Source: Megaleporinus macrocephalus
Taxonomy: Eukaryota; Chordata; Actinopteri; Characiformes; Anostomidae
Reading direction: 5' to 3'
Assembly: GCA_021613375.1 (NCBI GenBank)
Contig: CM038704.1
Location: 2,220,147-2,284,146 of the forward strand
Length of the DNA: 64,000 bases
The notes under the pieces are model-generated. The model was not told the DNA's origin. It did no database searches and worked only from the letters and a program-made list of their open reading frames with translations. Position numbers and translations under genes: made by a program. How positions within the stretch are numbered: position 1 is the stretch's first letter; every line of letters starts with the position of its first letter. Shown piece after piece: positions 45,598 through 57,340 of this stretch.

Positions 45598-46079
45598 CCT
45601 TAACCTAGGGCTGGGCGATATGGGAAAAAATCTTATCACGATATTTTTTTTCATATCAGTCGATATCGATATTTATCACGATATAAATCAAATCACTATT
45701 TTCATTTACTTTAAGTGAGAAATGAAGATATCAAAATTTATATCTTACCTGTTTATCTTAGCAGATTATTTATAGATTATTAACACGTGTATCTGCAGTA
45801 ACCAGATTACTAGTACGTGGGTTAAGCTGCCGCTACGTCTACACTCTGCGCTGTTTGTGGTTCAACCAAACATGACATGGATGGAACTCTAGTTCAGCCA
45901 CCTGATTGGTTTGGGGCAGCGCTATTCTCATTCTCATTGGCTGTTCGGGTTGTCTCTCAAAACATGGACGGAACTTAATCCTATCAACTTTCTATCGACT
46001 ACGTCTTATAGTTCTATCGAGGAAACGCTATTTCCCAATAATTATCGTTATCGTTTTATCGCCCAGCCCTACCTTAACC
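45598..46079. mobile_element. hAT MITE with perfect 8-bp target duplication
   Basis: The 466-bp element spans 45606-46071 and is flanked by identical 8-bp duplications, ccttaacc, at 45598-45605 and 46072-46079. The ends are inverted repeats: tagggctgggcgata at the left and the complement of the same 15 bases at the right. Interior to the ends lie tatcgatatttatcacgata-type words. An 8-bp duplication with these ends is diagnostic of hAT. The clean duplication suggests fairly recent insertion. No coding capacity. Confidence 0.92.
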
Positions 46080-46564
46080 CTTTTGAACCCTTGTCTGTGA
46101 TCCATTCAGAGTCTTCACTGTTTGTTTTCGTTACTGTGATTTTTCCAGAGTGAGCATGTGAGCTCATTCAGAGAGCAAATAGTTTATAAGCACTTTTTAT
46201 TACTGATTTAAGTAGTTCTAATAAAATAATAAAGTTATTGATTTTTTAAATAGGTAGTTTGTGCCACAGACAAAATACAAATGTATGAATTTGTGGTTTT
46301 AGTAGATCAGATTCCTTAAGGATATACAAGGGAAGCTCAATAACACTTACAGCTCAATATACCGACAGCTCAATCTTAAGTATCTGTCAGTACAGATACT
46401 GATCCGATGCCGTGTTTCTCGCTCCATTAAACAACTAAGCTGTTAATAATTAATTTGTTTTTGCTTAAATAAGATCATATTTAAACAGTAAAACAATTAT
46501 TCTACATCTGAACTGAAAGAAATAAACAGAACACAACTCATTTACCTGACAGCTTACGAATGCA
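46080..46564. other. Unannotated AT-rich sequence
   Basis: No recognised feature. Confidence 0.4.
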
Positions 46565-47175
46565 ATGTATTGGATTATACTATTTTTTATTGTTCCATAT
46601 CTGATCCCGTAATTTTGGCTTCCCTATACATAAAAAACAACAAAATATCAGTAACACTCAGATCAGGTTTTTTCAGATCAGCTTAGAACCAGCCTAGAAT
46701 TCCAGCTTCAAATCTTATTGTTTTAAGGTCTAACAGGTCAAGATAAGATCTTAGCATCTTTTGTCAAGTTAGAAAATCTTAAACTACTCGATCGAAGTTG
46801 GTAATCAACTGTCACGGCTGTTAGCAAACAACTATACGCCCACGGCTGAAAAGTAAACATGTAATTATATACGTTAATGTAAGTTCAGCTCCCGTTCTGA
46901 AGGAGAAAAGGTCAAAACTAGACTAAAGTGTGATAAACTAGGAGTTAAGAATACTATAAGAGTGCCTCCTGATGTTTATCAGAGTCACCACTCTCCAGTT
47001 ACAGTTTCCATTTCCCAAACAAGAGCTAATGAGACTGCTCTTAATAAACAGCCCCACGTTCGTCCTCATAGCGTCACTGTAATATTGTATCTGAGCAGCT
47101 TCATCAACATTAACACAGAAGGTAACAAGAGGCAACGCTGGAGCTCGTGGATTTATAAACACACTGTTAAAATAA
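46565..47175 (+). repeat. Dispersed repeat R5, copy 1
   Basis: About 600 bp sharing many words with the reverse complement of 49170-49770: cactctccagttacagtttc, tttcccaaacaag, gagttaagaatact, catagcgtcactgtaata, and aacactcagatca. Family unknown. Confidence 0.85.
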
Positions 47176-47469
47176 AAACTTCACAAGCGAAAAATCTCAG
47201 TTTTACAGCCGAGATAAATAAATGTGAGGACATTACGCTGGTTAGAGCTCCAGTGCTGATGGTTAGCATGCTTTTATAATGCTGTTCTCTTAGTTGGAGT
47301 TAATGGCTAAGATCACCAACTTGTTCTGTAGAAGCTTCTGTTCTACGTTCAGTCCGAACTGAAGTCGTGAGGGTGACGAATCTGAAAACATGCGGTCTCT
47401 GAAATCCAATTCCCAAACCAATATTACAGACTGGACATCGATTGTTTGATCGAGCAGAAAAACTAATAT

Positions 47470-48060
47470 AGTCCATTAAAGTAGGACGCGAGCACGGATG
47501 AATACATCCCCTCGTTTTAACCAGGGGGAGGAAACTGAACTACGCATTCGCTGGCATGAATATTAAGCGTCTGGTTTTTAAAAACCAAAACCCTGAAGAG
47601 GACTTTCGGCGGAGGTTACTCTTCAGCGTCCACATTTACATCATCGCGGCAGCCCAATCGCACACTCCATGTATGGACAAAACCGAGCCGATCGGATCGA
47701 AAAGGCCCCCGCGGTCACTCTGAACGCCTCTTCAGTGGATCTAATGGACGTCCTCCTCCCTCACTTCACCAGGAACACGAGAGCGCCATGAATATTTACC
47801 ACCCAGTGGCTCCATTAATTGCTCCCGCGTGCTTCGATAGCGGATCCGCGGCTACTTCTGCAGCGGCGCGCTAATGAACTGCCCGGCCTCATCAGCATAT
47901 TAACGTAGGCGAGGCTTGGCTGCGGCCCATAGGCTGAGGGGTGCTTTTCTCCTCCCCCCCGACGCTCGGGTCTGGGATCATGGCTGGCTGTTTTGCGGTG
48001 TTACACGGAGAAATGCAACCGCCTGGCAGCACGGGGGGGCGTTCATCATTCAGGTCAGAC
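47470..48060. promoter_or_regulatory. CpG-rich candidate conserved non-coding block
   Basis: Repeat-free and CpG-bearing, with AT cores in GC-rich context: ggcatgaatattaagcgtct near 47552, ccatgaatatttaccaccca near 47788, gctccattaattgctcccg near 47809, and catcagcatattaacgtagg near 47890. One of the strongest enhancer-like blocks in the window. Confidence 0.4.
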
Positions 48061-48516
48061 GCTGAAACGCTGAATTATACACAGAGCTGCGCTGAAAAGA
48101 AACCAGAACTTCGTTGAGGGAAAAAGAGAAAATAGAAAGGGTACAACATTTAGTCAGACAGAAATTAAGAGTCAGAGAGTGATAGACAAAGAAAGAGAGA
48201 GTGAGAGAGTGAAAGACCCAGCAACAGGTAGACAGAGAGAAGAAATAGAATTATACTAACTGGGGGGTGACAACGATATGATGATTATCGATACCTAAAA
48301 ACTGGCCACAGCGTAATCCGACGCTGGGATCTGATGCAATATGACGAACCTCCACACAACTGAGCCTTCAGCTTCATCACCGTATCATCTTTACAGGTGA
48401 GCTGACACGTTTGTCGTATTACCTGAGTGTCTTAATTCACACTGAACACAATTATTTAATGTGATTTATTCAAGCCAGTGCCTGACTGACACGCTTTGCA
48501 TCAGAGCTGCCTCTGA
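48061..48516. other. Unannotated sequence, partly GA-rich
   Basis: Holds catttagtcagacagaaa at about 48148 and GA-rich DNA to 48240. That word recurs at about 48641 and 52444. Confidence 0.5.
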
Positions 48517-48592
48517 TGTTGGCATGGCCACAACCGAGATGACCAAGCAGCTGTGTTCCAACAAATACCATAACTATAAAAGCATGCCAACA
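48517..48592. repeat. 76-bp palindrome-bounded repeat, copy 1
   Basis: Bounded by perfect 10-bp inverted repeats, tgttggcatg and catgccaaca. A second copy at 48997-49072 differs at a single base. Confidence 0.9.
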
Positions 48593-48689
48593 GATGTGGA
48601 TGGAGAAAAAAAGAGGGAGGGAGAAAGGAAAGGGCACAACATTTAGTCAGACAGAATTTAAAATTTTTAGAATTTTGAGCTAGAATTAG

Positions 48690-48947
48690 ACAGCGGAATT
48701 TGACCTCCGCATTTAACCCCTCTGTGCAGTGAAACACCTACATATACACACACTAGTGAACAAACACACAAGGGGGCAGTGAGCACACGTCCCCGGAGTG
48801 GTGGGCAGCCCTATCCACAGCGCCCTGGGAGCATGTGGGGTTAGGTGCCTTGCTCCAGGGCACCTCAGCTGGTTTGATCCTCGGTCCCGGAGATCGAACC
48901 AGCGACCTTCCAGATCCAGATCCCTAACCTTCAGGCCACGACGGCCT
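48690..48947 (-). mobile_element. SINE-2 copy, near-complete and unexpanded
   Basis: Order on the plus strand: gacctccgcatttaacccct, one tail unit, caagggggcagtgagcac, gcagccctatccacagcgcc, gttaggtgccttgctccagg, a B-box (complement of gatcgaaccag) and an A-box-like head (complement of ccttcaggcca, 10 of 11 to TRGYNNARNGG). It separates the two 76-bp repeats. Confidence 0.85.
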
Positions 48948-48996
48948 CACAGACAGAAAGTGAGAGTCAGAGAGTGACAGACAGAAAGAGAGTTGA

Positions 48997-49072
48997 TGTT
49001 GGCATGGCCACAACCGAGATGACCAAGCAGCTATGTTCCAACAAATACCATAACTATAAAAGCATGCCAACA
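48997..49072. repeat. 76-bp palindrome-bounded repeat, copy 2
   Basis: 75 of 76 bases match copy 1 at 48517-48592, 480 bp away. The flanks differ on the right side, so the duplicated unit is short on that side. Confidence 0.9.
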
Positions 49073-49169
49073 TGCAGTGACCGGCAGCACTGTAACTCAA
49101 ACCAGCGTAATGACCTCTCGTTTTTTTTCTCGTCTATAAAAAAAAGAACTTTTTCACTTTTTTATTCTA

Positions 49170-49770
49170 TCAGTTTTTAAAAATCCGCAGACACATAAGC
49201 TCCAAAGTCGCTTCTTCTTACCTTCCTGCTGATGAAACTACTCAGATACACTATTACAGTGACGCTATGAGGATGAACATGGGAATGTTTATTAGGAGGA
49301 GTCACGTTAGCACTTGTTTGGGAAATGGAAACCGTAACTGGAGAGTGGTGACTCTGATAAACAGCAGGGGGCTCTCTTACAGTATTCTTAACTCCTATTT
49401 TATCACCCTTTAGTTTAGTTTTGACCTTCATCAAAACGAACTTACCTTAATGTACATTGCTAACAGGCGTGACAGTTAATTGCCAACTTCAATTGAGTAG
49501 TGTATGATTTCCTAACCTGAGATAAGATGCTGTAAGGTCTTATCTTGTCGACCCAAGACAATAAAATTGGAAGCTGGAATTCTATTCCCGTCCGAAGCCT
49601 CACATGCGCAACATAAAATCCAGAGCGTCTCACACTTAACGGCAGCCTTTTTGCTCCTTAAGAACTGAAAACATGATCTGAGTGTTATGGTTGTTATTTG
49701 TTTATATGTAGAGGGAAGCTAAAATCACTGAATCAGATATCGAACAATAAAAAATTGTACATCTAATCTA
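49170..49770 (-). repeat. Dispersed repeat R5, copy 2 (inverted)
   Basis: Reverse complement of the copy at 46565-47175 over most of its length; together they form an inverted pair with about 2 kb between. Confidence 0.85.
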
Positions 49771-50161
49771 ATATCTAATACAGAATTTGTTTTTTTCCCA
49801 CAACAGAAGCTTAAACTGAGCTACAGATATCAGATTAAATGTGGAAAAACTTTCAGTTTCTGAATAAAGTAATAAAGCTCTTCAAGATACTTTCATTTTT
49901 GCAGGACAGACAATAGCCCAGTGTAACTGTTCTACTGGGAGTGAGGACTGGGGTCTTATTTGCACTTAAACACTTTCATTTTTGTTTTGAATTCATCCAG
50001 TTTATTCAGTGGACCACACACAATACGCTCCTGTATTAATCAAATCAGCTGTTCAAACCGGCTGCACAAGTCAGAATACAGAACACGTGGCAGTAACGCA
50101 CACGTGAAAAGTTTGGGTCTATTTTTGATGCCAGCAACTTCAGATAGAAACAATAAAGAAG
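49771..50161. other. Unannotated sequence
   Basis: No recognised feature. Confidence 0.4.
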
Positions 50162-51150
50162 ATATAAAATAGAGATGGAAGGATCGATCAGCTATGTATC
50201 GGGATCGGCTCTTGGGAGCGGCTAAATTGGAGAAATATCAGCCGATCACCAATCACATAATTTGATATAAAATTGGCAGATATTTCTCCAGTTTAGCCAA
50301 TCCCGAGAGCCGATCGATGGAGTTAAACAAATGAGCCTAATTTCTGTATTTCCAGCTAGAGTTTCATCCTGGAAGAGGAGCCCTCCGTGAAACCCCCTCC
50401 GGCCAGCTCCCTGCAATTCCTATATGAACCACTAGGTGGAAATACATACGCTTTCATTTTTGACAGATTAACTGAAGCAGTGGCGTCCTGAGAAAAGCAT
50501 GCGCTTACTGAAAGCATGTCGTCCGTCTGGCAGCTTGTTACCATATGTGACTCATATCATATTACCAGCGTGTCTCGTTGGGGAACCAAGACAAAGACAT
50601 TTAACTCTACTAATCTGATACTAATCTGATACTAATCTGATACTAATCTGATACAACACTGCACGCGGCTGAATACAGTGAGTATCAGTAACAGCAGAGC
50701 TAGCACACACAGCTAACACAAAACAAACAACCCAGAACACCTACAGACCAGATCTGACCGGTACAAACAGAACAGCAGCAACAATTCAATATTCTACATT
50801 TAATGATTACAGATTTAGTTTAAAATAACAGAGTCTGAGTTTATTTGACTGCAGTTCTGACTGTATTTATTTAATTAACTTTTTAGTTTTAAATTAAGGG
50901 TCTAAATGTAATGATTGCAGTATTGGAGTATATCAATATTTGATATTTTGATTTACTTTGTTTATTTACTGTTAATTTTGTTTCAAATATCCTGTTGTTT
51001 CACATGAGCTTGTTAAAAATGGTAATAAACAGTTTAGATCATGTTTCATGACTTGCTTGCGCTAATAACTACATGTAGCCCTGCCGTGGCATATACTCTG
51101 CCCTCGATCGGTGATCAGCGATCGGAATCAGACTCATCTCTAATATAAAA
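50162..51150. mobile_element. hAT-like element with 8-bp target duplication
   Basis: Flanked by atataaaa at 50162-50169 and 51143-51150. The 973-bp element starts tagagatgg and ends catctcta (8-bp inverted repeats, then imperfect). Near the left end, arms of about 43 bp at 50201-50245 and 50274-50319 form a stem-loop. An 11-bp tandem repeat (taatctgatac) lies at 50608-50654. The target duplication is AT-rich, so chance cannot be fully excluded. No transposase found. Confidence 0.75.
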
Positions 51151-51230
51151 TATTATATATTTATATAAAATGTTATATATAGCACAATCTAGTCTAATAA
51201 ACAACTTAGTTGTAGAATAGAAATAGAAAG

Positions 51231-51945
51231 CTCCTGAGTAAGGGCTAGTTAGTCTGGTTAAAACAGACCCTGCTTCGTTTAGGCAGGTGTGAAAACAGTA
51301 ATCACACTCAGGTGTGGACCAAAACAACCGTACCGAGACCCTCGAGAGGAGGTGGTCTCGCTCTGGATCTAAGCAAACTCCGGAGAGGTTCATTTGTGGT
51401 CAGAACGTGATCCGACCTTGATCCGACCCAAGCATTAGGTGCACTCCACAGGTTTAAGCTAAACGGCTTCTGTAGCCAGGTGTGTTTTGCATTATGGGAT
51501 GCAGCAGATGGCATAAACAGAGAACTGGAGAACTTTAGCAGCTAACCGGACGAGGACAACGAAGTGCATGGCCTACTTGATGCTTAGGTGGATGACCAGA
51601 TCTGTCAGCTCCTACAGACGACACATACGAACACTGAGGTGTTGATCATGTTCAGTGAGCGGCTGAAGGGAAGAGGACTGGACCGCTCGACCCAACAGCG
51701 CCGAGTCAAAGTGAACAGACTGAGCAGCAGTTCACAAACGTGAGAGATGAGCTTCAGAAAGCTGGAAGCTCCCTGTGGTTACTTTCCAGCTCCCGCGCCA
51801 CACAGCTCTGACCAATCAGAGGAGACAACACGCTCACAAGGTTTGTTGGTGTCGCATTTTGGTGTGTTTAGGTTTTTGCCTGTGTAAAAACAAACCAAAC
51901 CGAGATCCGGACCAGTTAAAAGAACTACAGGTGTGAAAGCGCCCT
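51231..51945 (+). mobile_element. Harbinger/PIF-type element relic
   Basis: The right end reads ctacaggtgtgaaagcgccc. Its complement, gggcgctttcacacctgtag, is a typical fish Harbinger MITE terminus. At the left, taggcaggtgtgaaaacag and caggtgtggaccaaaac are corresponding words, but the terminus itself is eroded. Between lies a broken Myb/SANT-like coding fragment. Harbinger elements encode a nuclease and a Myb-like protein; no nuclease sequence is seen. Confidence 0.65.
51549..51767 (+). pseudogene. Myb/SANT-like DNA-binding fragment, broken
   Basis: Plus-strand frame from 51549 reads DEDNEVHGLLDA, a stop at 51585-51587, then VDDQICQLL and FSERLKGRGLDRSTQQ RRVKV. A second stop falls at 51741-51743, then RKLEA. 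This matches the order of the Myb/SANT-like domain of Harbinger-associated proteins. The first stop sits where a tryptophan is usual, which a single base change would explain. The companion protein helps bring the Harbinger nuclease to DNA; this copy cannot be functional. Confidence 0.75.
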
Positions 51946-52350
51946 CAGTTACTGCTGGAAGCTAACTCTTCGGCTGTACATCACAAGGTGAGAAAGAAGG
52001 TGACGGTCGCGGCAGCAGGGCAGGTTTTTTGTTGTTGATCTTTTATGTCATCTAAAGTTTATTTACGCAGTAAACAGACAACACAGACGCCTGTACTGAG
52101 TGAAAATGAAACAACCAGCAACAGTTGCGTCCGGTGCAAAATAACAAAAGTGTCGCCGACTGGTTCCTACTGCTCGCACCCTGTTGCAACTGGTGTGTAA
52201 AGTCACCCCCTACAGTGCAGGAGTGTAAGGAGTGGAAATAACGAGGATGATATAAGAATAGAAGGAAAGATGAACACGCCTTCACTGATGTTTACTGTTT
52301 AAGTGATGCATCAATACAGACTGCAGGATTCTTACATTCTTAGTAATCAG
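51946..52350. other. Unannotated sequence
   Basis: No recognised feature. Confidence 0.4.
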
Positions 52351-52358
52351 GCAAATAG

Positions 52359-52359
<1 letters not shown>

Positions 52360-52398
<39 letters not shown>

Positions 52399-52617
52399 AA
52401 GACACTGAAAGACTCACTGGGAGAAAGACAGAAAAAAAGGACGTCATTTAGTCAGACAGAAAGTGCGAGACAGAGAGAGAGATTCCGTGAGAGAGAAAAG
52501 AAAAACAGCTAAAACTGAGACAGACAGAAAGAACGGAGGTGAGAGAGGTAGTGTATATGAAAGAAAGAAAGAAGGACAGAGAATGCTGTAATCATTCACA
52601 TAGAAAGTGAAAAGGTC

Positions 52618-52651
<34 letters not shown>

Positions 52652-53345
52652 AAGGAGTAAGATAAAAAGAGAGAAAAGGAGAGCGAGAGATAGAAAGAGA
52701 GAAAGGGGGAGAGAGATAGCAAGAGAGAGAAAAAGAGAAAGAGATAGAAAGAGAGATAGAGAGAGAAAAAGAGAGAGACAGAGGGATAGAGAGAGGGAGA
52801 AATAGGAAGAGAGAGAGAAAAAGAGAAAGAGAGATAGGAAGAGAGAGAGAAAAGGAGAGAGATAGGAAGAGAGAAATAGAGATAGAGATAGAGAGAGATA
52901 GGAAGGGAGAGAGAAAAGGAGAGAGATAGCAAGAGAGAGAAAAAGAGAAAGAGATAGAAAGAGAGATAGAGAAAGAGAAAGAGAGAGACAGAGAGATGGA
53001 AAGAGAGAAAGAGAGAGAGAGAGAGATAGGAAGAGAGAGAAAAGGAGAGAGACAGGAAGAGAGAGAAATAGAGATAGAGAGAGAGGGACAGGAAGAGAGA
53101 GATAGGGAGAGAGAGAGATAGAAAGAGAGAGAGAGAGATAGGAAGAGAGAGATAGAAAGAGAGAGATAGGAAGAGAGAGAGAGAAATAGAGAGAGAGAGA
53201 AAGAAATTGATAGAGAGAGATAGAAATAGATAGAGAGAGAGAGAGATAGAAATAGATAGAGATAGAAAGAGAGAGAGAGAGATAGGAAGAGAGAGATAGA
53301 GAGAGAGAGAGAGATAGAATTAGATAGATGGAGAGAGAGAGAGAG
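52360..53345. repeat. Long purine (GA)-rich tract with gata words
   Basis: About 1 kb, nearly pure purine after 52620, mixing gagagaga with agagatagaaagaga and gataggaagagag words. Minus-strand S/L/F-rich frames (for example, 52444-52932) are artefacts. Confidence 0.95.
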
Positions 53346-53479
53346 TGTATGTTTAGGGTGTGTGCACTACTTTCCAGCTCAGTGTGTCTGAAATACAGGA
53401 AAATCTAATGCATGACTCACTTTCAGACAAACACAACTGTTTATAAAGGCCTGTCAAACGAGCTGACTGCACAGAAGTC

Positions 53480-53580
53480 TCTCTCTCTCTCTTTCTCTTT
53501 CTCTCTCTCTCTTACTCACTATCACTCTATCACTATCTCTCTAGCTCTCTTACTATCACTCTATCTCTCTACCTCTTTAC
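53480..53580. repeat. CT-rich microsatellite
   Basis: tctctctc runs with ctatcactat words: the opposite strand bias to the preceding block. Confidence 0.85.
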
Positions 53581-53635
53581 AAACTTTATTAAGCAAGTCT
53601 GATTGAAGCTGAACAACAGTACCCAGCAGCCCCCC

Positions 53636-53700
53636 CCGCACACACACACACGCACAAACACACACACACACAAACACACGCACACACAAAAACAAAACAA
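53636..53700. repeat. (CA)n-rich tract
   Basis: acacac runs interrupted by caaa. Confidence 0.85.
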
Positions 53701-53819
53701 AGTAAATCAATAAAACATTTCTTCTCTTTCAAGTTGTATTGGCGGCGCTGTGTTGCACGCCCACATTTACAGTAAACAAGCACGCTTTCTGACACGCAAA
53801 CACATACAAACAGCAATTA

Positions 53820-54180
53820 AACCAGGGACGTCTCTGATCCGGAGCAGAGGCAGAGAGGCCGTGCGGCCCGGTGCGGGTCCGTCTGAGCCCAGAGAGCTTT
53901 CAGACCTGCCCTGACGCTCCGCCGAGCTCAGAACAAAACACACACACAGCTGCCTTAATACTGAGGAAGAGGAATTTCACTCCCATCCCAAAACAAACAA
54001 GCCGTTGCATTTCTTTACACTACTTCACAGACATGAATAGAGCATTCTTCCACTGCAGAGACCCAATCATCACAGAGAGCCTCGGAAAACACGCTCCAAT
54101 CTAATCAAACACAAGATAAATAAAACCACAGCCTTCGCTTTCCTTTAGGAGGACTTCTAATGACTCAGGAGTTCAGACAC
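53820..54180. promoter_or_regulatory. Candidate conserved non-coding element
   Basis: Repeat-free sequence with CpG words at 53850-53925 and AT cores (ctccaatctaatcaaacaca near 54094). The plus-strand frame at 53871-54104 has no domain. Confidence 0.28.
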
Positions 54181-54284
54181 CGACCGTGAGTACAGCAATG
54201 TATTGATAATGTTCAGCTAATAAACAATAAACCTCTACCTCAACATAAAAAACAATACAATAAACAAGAAAATCATATTAACAA

Positions 54285-55420
54285 ACATTAAATAAACAAA
54301 CATCACTCACCACCGCCCTCTAAAGGAGTTATTAACAAACATTAAATAAACATATCACTCACCACCGCCCTCTAAAGGAGTTATTAACATCAAATAAACA
54401 AACATCACTCACCACCGCCCTCTAAAGGAGTTATTAACAAACATCAAATAAACAAACATCACTCACCACCGCCCTCTAAAGGAGTTATTAACAAACATCA
54501 AATAAACAAACATCACTCACCACCGCCCTCTAAAGGAGTTATTAACAAACATCAAATAAACACATATCACTCACCACCGCCCTCTAAAGGAGTTATTAAC
54601 ATCAAATAAACAAACATCACTCACCACCGCCCTCTAAAGGAGTTATTAACATCAAATAAACAAACATCACTCACCACCGCCCTATAAAGGAGTTATTAAT
54701 ATCAAATAAACAAACATCACTCACCACCGCCCTCTAAAGGAGTTATTAACAAACATCAAATAAACAAACATCACTCACCACCGCCCTCTAAAGGAGTTAT
54801 TAACATCAAATAAACAAACATCACTCACCACCGCCCTCTAAAGGAGTTATTAACAAACATCAAATAAACAAACATCACTCACCACCGCCCTCTAAAGGAG
54901 TTATTAACAAACATCAAATAAACAAACATCACTCACCACCGCCCTCTAAAGGAGTTATTAACAAACATCAAATAAACAAACATCACTCACCACCGCCCTC
55001 TAAAGGAGTTATTAACATCAAATAAACAAACATCACTCACCACCGCCCTCTAAAGGAGTTATTAACAAACATCAAATAAACAAACATCACTCACCACCGC
55101 CCTCTAAAGGAGTTATTAACATCAAATAAACAAACATCACTCACCACCGCCCTCTAAAGGAGTTATTAACAAACATCAAATAAACACACATCACTCACCA
55201 CCGCCCTCTAAAGGAGTTATTAACAAACATCACTCACCACCGCCCTCTAAAAGAGTTATTAACAAACATCACTCACCACCACCCTCTAAAGGAGTTATTA
55301 ACAAACACCAAATAAACAAACAAACATTAAATAAACAAACATTACTCAGCATCGCCCTCTAAAGGAGTTATAAACAAACATCAAATGAACAAACCACTCA
55401 TCGCCGCCCTCTACAGGTGT
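54285..55420. repeat. 50/54-bp minisatellite, first array (about 22 copies)
   Basis: Unit lengths alternate between 50 and 54 bp, depending on an extra aaac. Each unit contains atcaaataaacaaacatcac, tcaccaccgccctctaaagg and agttattaac. On the minus strand each unit reads cctttagagggcgg, matching 12 of 14 positions of CCASYAGRKGGCRS. The aaataaaca word matches the forkhead consensus in reverse. The last copies are degenerate. A second array lies at 60598-61050. Confidence 0.95.
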
Positions 55421-55750
55421 TAACATTGAATACTGAAAGTCACTCGCTGCCACCAATAGTAATAACAGTAACAATACGGTGTCCTGGTTTAACGAGCTGT
55501 TCGTAATAAAATAGGAACATTTATGAAGAAATTACAATCAATAAGACACGTTTTACACTAGTACACACACATTTACACACGTTTACACACATTCAGTCTC
55601 TTTAGGAACACAATCGGCGCTGAACGGGGATCAGTTTAGGCAAAAAGTCGTGAACCCGCAGTCGGATTAGGCAGTGTTATTATAAAGCTACATTCCTCCA
55701 CACCATTTCCACCACTCCTGACTGTCCTCGCTCTCCTGGAGATCAGGTTA
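55421..55750. other. Unannotated sequence
   Basis: No recognised feature. Confidence 0.4.
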
Positions 55751-55754
<4 letters not shown>

Positions 55755-55797
<43 letters not shown>

Positions 55798-55798
55798 T
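55755..55798. repeat. (CT)n microsatellite
   Basis: tctctc run. Confidence 0.95.
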
Positions 55799-55861
55799 AA
55801 TAACAGTAACCCACAGATTCCACTTTCCTGGACAAAGACAGTGAACAAATGAACCCGCAAA

Positions 55862-56629
55862 CGTGAGAGAGAGAGAGAAAAAGTTAAAAAAAGAAAGGGA
55901 GAGAAGGAGAGGAGGGAGTGGAAGTGAAGGATAGAAGCATGAGAGAAGAAAAGAGAGAGAGAAGTAAGCTGAAAAGAAAGCAAAATGGAAAGAAAAAATA
56001 GAGGGAGCAGAGGCAGTGGAAGAGAGGAAGACAAAGACAGTGGATCAGAGAAGGAGAGAACAGCAAGAAAGAAAGAAAGAAGTAGGTAAAAGTCAGAGAG
56101 GAAGTAGAGTTAGAGAGAGTGAAAGAGAAGAAAAGTGAAGGACAGGACCATGAGAGAAGAAAAAAGAGAGAGCAACAGGGGAAGAAAGAGGACAAGAGGA
56201 GAGAGGAAGACTCTGCTAGTGAAGAAAAAGAGAAAGCGAAGGAAAAAGAGAGGAGAGTGCAGAAAGGAAGAGAACAAGAGAGAGAGAAGGAGAAAAAGAA
56301 AAGGCAACTGAAAATGGGAGAAAAGAAGAGAGAGAGAGAGAGAGAGAGGGAGAAGAGAGAAAAAGAAAGAGAGAGAGACAGAAAGAGAGAGGGAACAGAA
56401 AAAGAGAGAAAGAGAGAGAAAGACCGAGAGAGAGACAGAGTGAGAGAGAAAGAGAGACAGAGGGACAGAGAGAGAGAGAAGAGAGAAAGAGACAGAAAGA
56501 GAGAGTAAGAGAGAGAGAGAGGGACAGAGGGAAAGAGAGAGAGTAGAGAGAAAGAGAGAGACAGAGAAAGAGAGACAGACAGAGAAAGAGAGAGAGACAG
56601 AGAGAGAGAACAAAGAGAGAGATACAGAG

Positions 56630-56671
<42 letters not shown>

Positions 56672-56675
56672 TCTC
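55862..56675. repeat. Long purine (GA)-rich tract
   Basis: About 800 bp of GA-rich sequence, purer towards the right end. Plus-strand K/E/R-rich and minus-strand S/L-rich frames are artefacts. Confidence 0.95.
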
Positions 56676-56849
56676 CGGTACTGACTCGGATGTGTTCCTC
56701 ATCGTAAAACCGTGACCTCATTGGACGAGACGAGAGAGACAGGAGCCCTTCTGGTTACTCAGATTCGCACAGCGCTCGTTACCGCGAGAGCCGAACTCTC
56801 TCACTCTCTCACACACACACAGTCAGAGCCACGACCGCTTTACTACACT

Positions 56850-56893
<44 letters not shown>
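56850..56893. repeat. (CA)n microsatellite
   Basis: Uninterrupted acac run. Confidence 0.97.
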
Positions 56894-57097
56894 TCAGCAG
56901 CAGAGAGAGTGCGCGAGGAGAGAGAGAGACAGTAACTCACCCATGTACTCCACGACTCCAACACTGCACTACAGATGGTCCAGAAACTGACCCTAACCTT
57001 CACATTCTCAGCTCCACTGTGGCACCACGGAGCTCAGAGGTGATAGAGTGTGAACAGCAGACTCACCCATACACTCTCCTACTCACTCGCCCTCTCT

Positions 57098-57119
<22 letters not shown>

Positions 57120-57128
<9 letters not shown>

Positions 57129-57340
57129 TCACAGGGATTGGAGGTATGTGGTCTAAACACAACAAAAGCCAGAGCCAGAGCCCGAGATTAAATATGCAGG
57201 AAGAGGCCCCCTTTGCATAAACACAAACACTCAGCAAATGAAGCTCTGGCACCGGTCACACCGCGGCCTGACTGGCCCTTCTTACCTGGACTAACCTGCC
57301 TGACCCTGATCGATCAGGTGTGGGAGAGTGCAGAGCTCGA
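57120..57340. promoter_or_regulatory. Candidate conserved non-coding element
   Basis: Repeat-free sequence with gagattaaatatgcaggaag near 57184 and cctttgcataaacacaaaca near 57212, then GC-rich words. Confidence 0.3.

Noticed and set aside
54285..55420. Possible CRISPR-like array of regular repeats
   Set aside because: Units are tandem with no unique spacers, and the DNA is vertebrate.
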